A DNA stretch of 64,000 nt, taken from the NCBI RefSeq assembly GCF_002078875.1, contig NC_034420.1:5517814-5581813 (forward strand). The letters are read 5' to 3'. Position 1 is the stretch's first letter. Each line of letters begins with the position of its first letter. Below the pieces are notes generated by a model that was not told the origin of the DNA, did no database searches, and worked only from the letters and a program-made list of their open reading frames with translations. Shown one piece after another: positions 24,296 to 33,760 of this stretch. The DNA is from Numida meleagris. Lineage: Eukaryota; Chordata; Aves; Galliformes; Numididae. The position numbers and the translations under genes are program-made.

Positions 24296-25345
24296 AATCA
24301 TAGAATCATAGAATCACAGAAATAGCTAGGTTGGAAAAGACCTACAAGATCACTCAGCCCAACCATCCACCTACCAACAATAACCCCACTAAACCATGTC
24401 TCTCAACACTATATCTAAACGTTTCTTGAACACCTCCAAGGATGGTGACTCAACCACCCCCCTGGGCAGCCCATTCCAGCGCCTGACCACTCTTTCAGAA
24501 AAGTAGTGATTCCTAATGTCCAGCCTAAATCTCCCCTGGTGCAAATTGAGGCCATTCCCCCTCGTCCTGTCACTAGTTACAAGAGAGAAGAGGCCGACAC
24601 CCAGCTCACTACAACCTCCCTTCAGGTAGTTATAGAGAGCGGTAAGGTCCTCCCTGAGCCTCCTCTTCTCCAGGCTGAACAATCCCAGCTCCCTCAGCCG
24701 CTCCTCATAAGCCCTGTGCTCCAGAGCCCTCACCAGCTTCGTCGCCCTTCTCTGGACACGCTCCAGGACCTCAATGTCTTTCTTGCAGTGAGGGGCCCAA
24801 AACTGGACACAGTACTCAAGGTGCAGCCTCACCAGTGCTGAGTACAGAAGAACAATTACTTCCCTGCTCCTGCTAGCAACACTACTTCTGATACAAGCCA
24901 GGATGCCATTGGTCTTCTTGTCCACCTGGGCACACTGCTGGCTTATGCTCAGCCGAGCATCAACTAATACCCCCAGGTCCGTTTCCTCTACACAACCTTC
25001 CAGCCACTCTGCCCCAAGCCTATAGTGTTGCCTAGGATTGTTGTGGCCAAAGTGCAGGACCCGGCACTTGGTCTTGTTGAACCTCATCCCGTTGGCTTCA
25101 GCCCAGAGATCCAGCCTGTCCAGATCTCTCTGTAGGGCCTCTCTACCCCCAGGCAGATCAACACTTCCTGCCAGCTTGGTGTCATCTGCAAACTTTCTGA
25201 GGGTGCTCTCAATGCCCTCATCCAGGTAATCAGTAAAGATATTGAAGAGCACAGGCCCCAGCACCGACCCCTGGGGAACACCACTCGTGACCGGTCACCA
25301 GCTGGATTTAACTCCATTCACCACCACTCTCTGGGCCCAGAGGAG
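24296..25345 (-). mobile_element. CR1 LINE, best preserved copy, 5'-truncated
   Basis: A minus-strand CR1 of about 1.05 kb. Its 3' end is at the left, with the terminal repeat seen as AATCATAGAATCATAGAATC, followed by the GGTTGGAAAAGACC 3' untranslated stretch and then the reverse transcriptase C-terminal half. The 5' end is cut at about 25345 inside the reverse transcriptase, the usual result of incomplete target-primed reverse transcription. No target duplication is visible; CR1 insertions often lack clear ones. The long open frame suggests it is among the younger CR1 copies here. Its class matches the outer copy at 10842/11309. Confidence 0.95.
24389..25264 (-). pseudogene. CR1 reverse transcriptase, C-terminal fragment
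   Basis: A 291-codon frame, the longest in the window, encoding the C-terminal part of the CR1 ORF2 protein, which in full copies carries an endonuclease and a reverse transcriptase that copies CR1 RNA at the insertion site. Visible landmarks from the N-terminus are LGPVLFNIF, the catalytic box [10 protein letters not shown] (about residues 25-34, with the two aspartates), [20 protein letters not shown] near the middle, [15 protein letters not shown], and the C-terminal [20 protein letters not shown]. The frame continues upstream as SGVPQGS, but a TGA stop interrupts it near 25290 where related copies have an arginine codon. The endonuclease and N-terminal reverse transcriptase blocks are missing, so it cannot be active. 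The first codon is not a true start. Confidence 0.93.
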
Positions 25346-25494
25346 TCATGGGTTAAATCATAGCACATGCAAAGAAATGCTTATTTCCTTAAAGAGTTCA
25401 CAGTGAAGTTATAATCCTGCAACAGGACTGGTGGCAATGGAGCTAGCAGTTATACAGTTCCATTTCATCAGGCTGAGCCTATGTTTGGGCTATA

Positions 25495-25516
25495 ACCAAT
25501 CCCAACGCTATATAAA
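25495..25516 (+). promoter_or_regulatory. CCAAT plus TATA motif pair, possible promoter
   Basis: ACCAAT is followed by CCCAACGC and then TATATAAA. In known vertebrate promoters the CCAAT box usually sits some 50 bp upstream of the TATA box, so the 8-9 base gap here is atypical. No initiator, CpG island or downstream open frame supports it. It may be a chance co-occurrence. Confidence 0.15.
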
Positions 25517-25680
25517 ACAGTACCTTGTAGTTCTGCTGGAAGTGCTGACTTGGGAAAGAATCATTCTGGAAACTATGACAGCAACAGCTGTTATTTAGTC
25601 TTTAATGTTTTTTTAAATTCTTCTGTTTTACCAGGCTTTAAGAAGTATGAAGAGCACTTTATAATCAGTTAGAATCAGTT

Positions 25681-25698
25681 AAAAAAAAAAAAAAAAAA
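25681..25698. repeat. A18 homopolymer
   Basis: Eighteen consecutive A residues. I looked upstream for a retrocopied gene or SINE that would explain a poly-A tail and found none. Confidence 0.9.
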
Positions 25699-26019
25699 GC
25701 TTTTCTTAAACATCACAGCACGTGAAAATACAATGGCTGAACAAAATCCACCAGCTCTTCAAAAATCCCATGTTACTGTGTTGAGGGTAGCTAGTTAATC
25801 AGCAGCTAGCACTGCCTGAATGTGACCCATAAACCAAAGTGCTTACACAGACAACAGGACATAGTCCATTTTACCCGTTTCTCCATGAAACACACTACCA
25901 TGCCTGCCACAGAACAGCACACTCTGGGGCTAACATTTAAGCATGTTGTTCAAGCTCTGGGGTGAAAGATGTTTAGCTTTCTTTCAACTTCTCAGATCTT
26001 CTCACCACACGCATGCACA

Positions 26020-26370
26020 ACTCCTGCTGCAGAAACACATGGCTGCTGTCACTGCGGCCTGTGTGCGCGGCACCTGCTGCTCCCCTTGTGCCACCAGCAC
26101 CGCTCAGGTGGGCACTGAAGGGCACAGCCTGGAGAACCCATGGCTGCAACACCCTCACTACCACTTCCCCTGCTTCAGCTAACCTACCATTAACCCAGGT
26201 GGATCTCATCTCAGCCCTACTTTGCATACCCAAGAACCTGGTATTCAAGGCCTAGAAGTTCCCAGCAGGCCCATGTGAGTGTGGACAGCACACAGCAGGA
26301 TGCAGCTGGCAGCTCTGGCAGCCTTCTGCCTCTCTGTTTGTGACCTCTTGGTGCACGCTGCAGAATGTAT
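26020..26370. other. GC-richer patch, function unknown
   Basis: A block of about 350 bp with high local GC, CTGCTG and CAGCAC words and a few CpG (for example TGTGCGCGGCACC). Both strands are open over 80-90 codons in mirrored frames, so the openness reflects composition. No domain is recognisable. Possible readings are a noncoding exon, a small regulatory island or an old LTR. Confidence 0.3.
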
Positions 26371-28140
26371 CTCAGCCAATTTCCTTTAGGAGCCAAGGAT
26401 CCTATATTTTTCATCATGTATAGAGGAAAAAGTGACTGAACAGTTAGAGTTCTGCATTTGTCAAAGTCCTTGATAGTGATTATCAGCTTCTGCGAGGCTG
26501 CAGGAAGAATAAAAATTGTGCATAAGATTGGAAAGAATCCCTACAGTACAATATATTAAACATATATGTTTGCATATGCACAATTTGCAAAAAGTATTTG
26601 TATTGGAATTCAGAAAGTATTTGATTCATTTTATTCTGTGGCTTACGATACGTTTTGTGTTTGGAATGAAAAGAGCTGCACATCCGCAAAAGAGAGAAAT
26701 GAAACCCAAGTGCTCAAAGAAAATACACAGATGTCATTTCGGAGCCCAGCAAAATCAGTTAAAATATTTGTGTTGGTGCCAATGGAACAAAAATTATGTC
26801 AAAAGCGTCTGCATGGAGACGCCCTTAATTACAGTTACTTTAAAGAAGGCACCTCTGCTGTAAAAGAGTCATCACATGAATCATCATGAAATACAGATTT
26901 AAGAAGGCAATTTAAAGGTTTTCATCTAGCAAAAATTAATTAGTGGATACTTATGATCTGATAAGAAAGATCAGGAAACATGGGATTTTTATATTTATTT
27001 TTGTCTTTTCAGTCCCTTGCTTTCATTGTTTGTACAATTCTTCTGATTTAGCCCAAAATAGATTATATTGAGGTCTAGACAATGTGCAGTTCCTGAGAGG
27101 ATCCTCTTGAATAACGGGAAGATGAAAACACACCCATACTGGAGATTTATGGTTTGTAGTGTTCATGGCTGCATTAGAAATCAGTCTGGCATTTTCTAGC
27201 AATCTTTTAGCTAGCTTCTTTTTCAAAAATAAAAAGAGCATCTACTGTATAATTTGAGAGATTTAGCTTAAACAGTTTTTTTTTTTTTTGCATATTTCTT
27301 GACAAAATGCTCAATAAGGTAAACATATTTCTGTCAGATTGATGGAATGAATTGTCTTGATTTCTCCCAGTGAGTTTTATACTGGTGGCATCTTACAGCC
27401 AAATGCAAATTAGGACATTCACGCACATGAAGCAAAAAAAAAAAACCAGTTACGGAGCTACAGGTGTCAATAAACTGTCATTTTATAATCCTATTTGCAA
27501 AAAAATACAAACATTAAAAAAATTGACACTTTACACTGACATGGTTAACCTGTTCGACTTTTTCTTTGATCTTCCATCTGCTCTTCATTTCAGTATGTGC
27601 TAGCTGAAGCACAAAATTGCTACCTGAAGATGATATAGGTAATTTGTTATAAGCCTAACAAAACTTTGACATAGTTTTAATAGTTGGGTTTGTAAAATGC
27701 AATTTTCATTCAGCTGGCAAATCCGGTATTGTGCAATAGGATTTTATTCAGACTGGAAAAAAGTATAAATAGTGTATTTTTGGTAAAATAGAAAGCAAGT
27801 ACTAAATAGATGGAGGAAATTAAATTAAACATTTTGCATGTCCTTAAATTTAAATTTATGCTAATTGATGGATCTGAGTGACAGCACTGAAAACCAAACA
27901 GTTTTCTTTCTCTGTGTCTGGAACAGTTAACAGCATGAGTGAACATGATTGCAGAAGGTCTGTGTTAAAGTGCTTCACATTGGCTCCAGAATGAGAATCC
28001 ATTTCCGTTTCAAGCACACCCTACTGCTGAGTTTACCATATGTATTTTGAAAGAAGAAAAGTTAGCCTCATTATATCAACTTAGCATTTCAATTCATATG
28101 TAAATTTTTCAGCAAATTAAAAAGGAAGATGGACTTGAAA
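26371..28140. other. Unique AT-rich noncoding DNA
   Basis: No supportable gene. Two overlapping plus-strand frames (26516-26863 and 26566-26889, about 115 and 107 codons) are open at the same place but match nothing recognisable. T14 lies at 27276-27289 and A10-A11 near 27436. The sequence around 27800-27880 is very AT-rich. Confidence 0.5.
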
Positions 28141-28159
28141 ACACAAACCTGGTCATTTT

Positions 28160-28310
28160 TACTAGCAATTAATGCCTGCACGTTCAATTTATGTTTAATG
28201 CTAAATGGGCATTAAACATTTTGTATACGTATAACCACAAGCACACGTTAATTGTGGTTTTGGTTTTGTCAGAGGGCTGACAGCTGAGCAGCAGCTAGCT
28301 GACAGGTTGT
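28160..28310. promoter_or_regulatory. Possible enhancer-like conserved noncoding element
   Basis: Motif-dense block: two RUNX-like sites facing each other (AACCACA at 28233-28239 and TGTGGTTT at 28254-28261), TTAATTG and GCAATTAATG homeodomain-type cores, and a compact GC-richer section with TGACAG (MEIS/TGIF-like) twice flanking CAGCTG E-box-like words (about 28277-28304). It sits in unique DNA. Motif matches are to well-known consensus words; function and conservation are inferred. Confidence 0.25.
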
Positions 28311-28729
28311 GTCAGGAAGAGAATTTGGCCTTGTAGGGAGGAGAATCAGGATATATGCAGCACTCGGGTTCCACACAGCAGCCCTAAAAACACATTTTAA
28401 ATGTAATCATTCAAAGTAAGCTGAAGAGGAATTCCCTTCTGTGTGTCATGCCACAATACATATATAAGAACATAGTACAGTCTTCAAAGAAGACTGTGTT
28501 TGTTCCTAGTGACATATACTTTGGTACAATTCTCTTCGTCTGAACAGGATCAGTTCTGATCCCCAAGATTTCAGCAGCCATGTGAATCTGCTGGGCTATT
28601 TCAGCAAATTTCCCTCGGCTGGAATGACAGCTCTGACTACTCAGTATGCCCTTTATCTTTGAAGATTCTTATTTGTCTACCATTTCACAGCAAGCAGTTC
28701 TGATGAATAGTGCAATTAACCTTTCCTTT
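28311..28729. other. Unique noncoding DNA
   Basis: Nothing recognisable. No open frame of note, no repeat family and no simple repeat longer than a few units. Confidence 0.5.
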
Positions 28730-28890
28730 ATTAAAACAATTAATTGCAAAAATTAAAGACATGACAAGGGCTAAATACTAATGCATAAATTATTAGGCTC
28801 GTGAATTGTAATTATTAATCTATGTACACTAATTGTGAAATAAACAAAGAGGACAAATTGTTAGCAGAAGTCAGTGCTAGAATTGATGGT
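28730..28890. promoter_or_regulatory. Possible homeodomain-rich noncoding element
   Basis: Dense in homeodomain core words: the palindrome CAATTAATTG (about 28738-28747), TAATTATTAATC, GCATAAATTATTAGG and ACTAATTGTG, all within 160 bases and not arranged as a simple repeat. Such clustering is common in vertebrate developmental enhancers but also arises in AT-rich DNA. Confidence 0.2.
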
Positions 28891-31800
28891 CATTTGTTTT
28901 CTTTACGAAAAGAGAAATGCACCACTTTTCTCTTGGCATAAAGAATTAATCATGCTAAGCCTTAAATTGGAATTTTTTTCTACTCGTGAATGACTTTTGA
29001 TCCAAAGATTTCTGAAGTTTTGTTTTGTTTCCAGAGCAATATAAATTTACATCAAATAAATCTTCAAATTACTTGGCAATAAACTAAATTTATATTCCAA
29101 AAACCATTACACTTTATTGTAAAAATATCTCTCTAAACTATACCTACCAGGAACCTCTACTATATTTTCACTCCATGTAGCCAGAATGCTACTAAGTACT
29201 GCAGAAGCAGTATTGAAAGGCGGTATTGAAATGCTGTAAAATACCATATAAATCAGAGACAAGGACATATGACACCAATGGCTTTGCGGTTGGCCAGGTG
29301 GTTGCAGACTTTCAAACAAATATGATATGGAATTTATCACCTAATTTTGCCCTATGTCAGAGAGAAATTCTGTTTCAAAATCAAAGAAAACCTTTGGATA
29401 TCAGGGATTTCTATTAGCTTTTCAAATGCTTGCATAATGGCACTTAATATCCTTGAATTTATAGTTCTTGCATGGCATAAAGCATGAAAAAAATCTATCT
29501 TGCTTTATTATGCCCTGTATCTTAAGTGACAGGGAGTTGCAGAACTTCAGTGCATCATTTCTCTTTCAGAAGACATCTATATTCTCATAGTTCAAACAAG
29601 CTATGGTATCCTGTGCAATGGATTATTGAGAATGAGGTTCTTTCAGATTATTTGATTTTAAGGTTGAGGACAAGGCAGTGTATTTTACCTTAGTATTTTT
29701 TGAATATTATGCTGCATTAACGCTTAATTTCTTTCTCATTCTTATCTGCACTATCAAGGGTCCCACAGCCTCATCTCATCACTGGTTTAATGGTTTAATT
29801 TGCAAAAAGTTCAGATGGTGCAAGGAAGGCATGAGGAAAAGCTGAGTGTCTCAGGGAGCTAAGGTCAATTTTGGGATGATCTTCACACTGGCTTCTGTTT
29901 TAGCTCTTATATTTAAAACTCTTTTTCACAAACTACCATGTTTTTGTCCATAACATACTGATGACAAAATTAATATCATCAGTCTCTTAAAAATTTTGAA
30001 GGTGTAGGAGGCCATGTGTGATAGCTACTCAGTCTTGGTAAAGCAGCATGACTACAGTAAACAATAACAAGAAAAATCCAGCCACCCTTTTAGAAGGCAG
30101 TATGTGGGACCACTAAATGGCTTTGTTTTTATAATTACCTTTTCATAAGGACAATATCACAGAGAACATTAATTGATAATGAGTTCTCAATTATGAAACC
30201 AAAGTTCCGGCAAATCCTCTCTCAGAACTTCTCGTTTGTTCAATTTCTTTGTTCTCCGTACACCATTAAAAATTATGCATTTATTCATGCTAAAGATAGA
30301 GCTAAAAAGGGCAACGGTGCAGTACACATTCTGAAAACAGCTATATCACTCATAACAAGGTACAGCTTAGGCATGGTTCCACTTTTAATTATAAATGTTT
30401 GTGCTTGAATGTCAGTGCAAGAAAACATAATCTTGTTACCATATAAAAAGTTATTATGCAATGGCCTTTCCTAAAATACAGTTTACTAGAGCATGGCAGG
30501 TGGCAGACAGGAGGCTGAAAACTGTAACAAGCAATTACATTGCAGAATTCTTTTCCTTCCGTTTTATTAGCTAAATTTCTTCATATTTTAATCTGATCAT
30601 TTTAATAGTGTGTCAGGACTGACACCCCAGTGGACATGAAACTCAGACTGGTCACGGTTGAATGAATTCATCTATTTAATTTTTCTCTTCAACCAACTTT
30701 AAAAATTAATTTATCTGATTGCTCAGGCTATTATATAAAATTTGTTGAATTTTGTGTATTACTAATAGGCACCTTCCTTGAATTTCTGCTCACTATTGCC
30801 TAGATGAGCTTTTTCTAATATTTGCTGATGGCTGATTACAGAAATAATGAAACAGTGACAAAAGTCAATTCTGTATAGCACCCATGAGACTTCAAACAGA
30901 CCTGGATTTAAGCACAGATGAAAGCTTCAGTGTTTTTCAAATACAGTTTTGGGGTGCAGATAGTGTTTCTGGTTCAGGCCATATCTATACTACAAAGCCA
31001 CGTAAATAACTGCTGCCAGCCCAAGAAAGCTGCTTAAGACTATCCAGCAATCAAAAGAGCACAGCTTATCAGGCTATTTTTTTCAGATATGTCCAGAAAA
31101 AAAAGACAAATTTGTTTACCATCAAATCATGGTGAACATAGGAACTACTTCATAAGAATAGATGATTTTGCTGTAATTGTAGAAAAATGGGAAATACTCT
31201 AGAAATCTTTACATGAGAAATTATTAAAGAAGTTTGAATAGCAGAACTGTACATGTAGAGATTTCCCTCTTGTTTTTCAGATGTTATAGTTAGAAGGTAT
31301 AAATCCAAACAAATCCTGAAACTTAAGAACAACCTAGAGCTAAATCTTAGGGGATGAGATTTGGTTTTTGCAATGGAGATCAGATCAGGATAAAATCTGA
31401 GTCTGAAAACCTTAGTTATATACATCTTATTTCTAAGAAACCTGATATAAAAAGTCAGTGATAATTCTAAAATGTCTTGATGAAAATTCCTAAAGGAGTT
31501 GCCAGGGTTTGGAAAGGTCTTTTGAGAGGGCTAGAAAAAAATCCAGCATCTCTCTTCAATATTTTGAAATGTTTAATTTTTTATTTAAGTTTTTGAACTT
31601 TGCTTAATGGGTCAAAGTCTGTATGTATTTGGCATCCAAAGTGACTTGGCATGGAAATAAAACGGTCAGATTTCTCATTGGGAAAGTAAACTTCTGGGAG
31701 ACACTATTTACTGTTTTGTGAAATACTTCTCAAGCATTTAGACAATCTTGATTATGATCCCAAAATATATCCAGCCTAGCTATGCTGAAGAGAATGAATT

Positions 31801-32029
31801 TTCAGTATTAAATGAACAAACAGTTCATCAGAATCAATCTTTGTTTTCCAGAATTGTATAAAGAAATTGTAAGAGAGATATTCCTTGCTGCTATGAGTTA
31901 GCTCCCTAACTGCTAGGGCTTGCCCTAGTTAGAAGAATCAGTCACTAAACAGAGCAGAGGTATGGTTTAATTTGGAAAAAAACATCCACACTTCACCTTT
32001 TACATTTTAGATGCAATGAACTTTCCTTT
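28891..32029. other. Unique AT-rich noncoding DNA
   Basis: About 3.1 kb with no supportable gene, no CR1 and no notable simple repeat. Open frames are under 95 codons and without recognisable features. Confidence 0.55.
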
Positions 32030-32200
32030 CATTGAAGATTAATAAATGTCCTAAGTTTCATGCAAATGTATGGTAATAATTAACACTGAACTATTTCATT
32101 TATCTCTCTCAAGATACACTAAGACCAATGAATTGAAATATGCAAATATTTTGGGTCTATAAGTTAATTGCACTGTTATCATGTGATAACATGTGTTAAT
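32030..32200. promoter_or_regulatory. Possible regulatory block with octamer and palindrome
   Basis: Contains a perfect octamer ATGCAAAT (POU-factor consensus) at 32060-32067, GGTAATAATTAACA (about 32072-32085), a second ATGCAAAT at about 32140-32147, and a palindrome TGTTATC-ATGT-GATAACA with 7-bp arms at 32174-32191 whose arms contain GATA words. Function is inferred from motif clustering only. Confidence 0.22.
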
Positions 32201-33390
32201 GAATGTGTTTAACCCAAGCTTGCCATAACTGATCTTCTTGATGGAAAGAATAATTCTTGGCCTCTTGAGGGCTGTGCAAATTACTGAGCATTGCTCACTG
32301 TACAGAAGATGATGTAAAGACTATCTTACAGTAGTTTTACTATAGTAACTCCACATTTTTTCCTTTACATTCCAAAAGTAGATCCGCTGCCCTGAGCTGT
32401 ACAAGTAATAGATAAGGATGGACTAAAACGTTTAGATTTCACATTTGCATAACACAATACAATGCTTTTTAAATCACTAAATCTTGCCTAGAGAACATCA
32501 GTCACTTCAGACTTGCCCAAAATATAAGTAAATTATGAATCTGAACAGATTACAACAGTCATATTCATCTTTTACACTGGTAAAATATTCATATTTTAAA
32601 TCTTGGTTACCTTTTCATTTAGTTCAATGCTATATTGTCTTCCCACATACTAATCAAGATTTGGAGAAAAGATTTATATCCCAAAATCAAACATATACTT
32701 TTCTCTTATCACAGCAGCACAGTTACCTCCCATTAAAAAGCTGATGCTACCATTAAAAAGCTTTGATTTCCAAGGGAATATGTAAGTTGTCCATTCAGTT
32801 TCACTCTAGAATGAAACTCACTGTGCAAGGTTATCAAGTCATAAGCTTTTCCTCCAATTGAGAAGGTATAATTTAAAAGAAGCAAAACAAAGATGTAATT
32901 TCAGAGCTGACTGTTGATATAGCTCTTTCTTCTCTTAATCAAAGGTTTTCATTTCTAAACTACAGTATTTTCAGTCATTAGTTCATAACACTAGCTGTTA
33001 ACTGTTGAAAAACTTGTTTATTTAATCAATAAATAATTATATTTAATGATATATTAACATTTCAACAAGTTAAAAAATTAACACGTTAAAATATGAATAA
33101 AATAAGGGCTCCAGTAGCGTTACATATTCCCCAGCTTCTGTGGAAAATTCAGAATTCTGTTTTTTAACTCCCAATCCTGATGATACTATCTCAGCACTAA
33201 TCCATTCTTTTACTTATTCTGAATGTGTTAATTAAGAAGGATTATAAAAAGATTACTGAGAATGTGAAGTAGGAATTGGAAACAAAGCCAAATATTCAGC
33301 ATTTCACTGTCTTCCCCAACTTAGTTAAGCACATGCCTATTCCTAAGTGTGTGCTCACTTGCTTTACTGCTTCCTTTCTCTTGTTTCCAG
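32201..33390. other. Unique AT-rich DNA with palindromic AT block
   Basis: Mostly A and T. At about 33003-33071 the words GTTGAAA...AACTTGTT and AACAAGTT lie as inverted repeats around an almost pure A/T centre. A strong acceptor-like site (TTTCTCTTGTTTCCAG) ends at 33390 and opens the next patch. Confidence 0.5.
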
Positions 33391-33760
33391 AACGAGATTA
33401 GGCTTTATCCTCTCTCCTTGCCCCTGCTACAACTCTATGGCAGGTTCCTGCTACCCCTGCCCTCCCCAGACTCTCGCCTGATGGGAAGAAGGCTCCCAAC
33501 TCTGCGTTCAAGTCAGTTGAGCCCTGCCCAAGCCCCCTTTGAAAAATGTGAGACTGGCTGCATAATGGCAGCAATAGCCCACACCAGCCCTAGACTCCAT
33601 ACTCCTTGTGTAAGGAATGTAAAGAATAAATCCCCATCCACCCTCGACCCTGGAGTCCAGGTGGTACTCCATGTCCTGGTCTGCTGGGAGGTACAGGTGG
33701 GGCTGCAGCATCATGATGAGGAGGAAGTTCACTGTGGTAACAGATATTCCTGTATCTAAG
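33391..33760 (+). other. GC-richer patch with long open frame after acceptor-like site
   Basis: A strong polypyrimidine tract and AG (ending 33390) lead into a GC-richer block that stays open in one plus-strand frame for about 122 codons to a TAA at 33757-33759; the same frame is open upstream to an ATG at 33349. The peptide begins NEIRLYPLSLPLLQLYGRFL and has no domain I recognise. A minus-strand frame (33508-33816, 102 codons) overlaps it. It could be a terminal exon of an unknown or noncoding transcript, or a composition island. Confidence 0.25.

Larger units (their letters stand above)
25346..26019. other. Unique noncoding DNA with promoter-like motif pair and A18
   Basis: Next to the CR1 lies a CCAAT box (ACCAAT, 25495-25500) followed nine bases later by TATATAAA (25509-25516), a promoter-like pair on the plus strand with unusually tight spacing. 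An A18 tract occupies 25681-25698, preceded by a short direct repeat of AATCAGTT. No gene body follows. Nothing else is recognisable. Confidence 0.45.

Noticed and set aside
24506..24841. Plus-strand frame of 111 codons, and others at 25038-25229, as genes
   Set aside because: They are antisense to the CR1 reverse transcriptase frame and open only because of its codon composition.
25681..25698. A18 as the tail of a retrocopied gene or SINE
   Set aside because: No coding or tRNA-like body and no flanking direct repeat of useful length is visible on either side.
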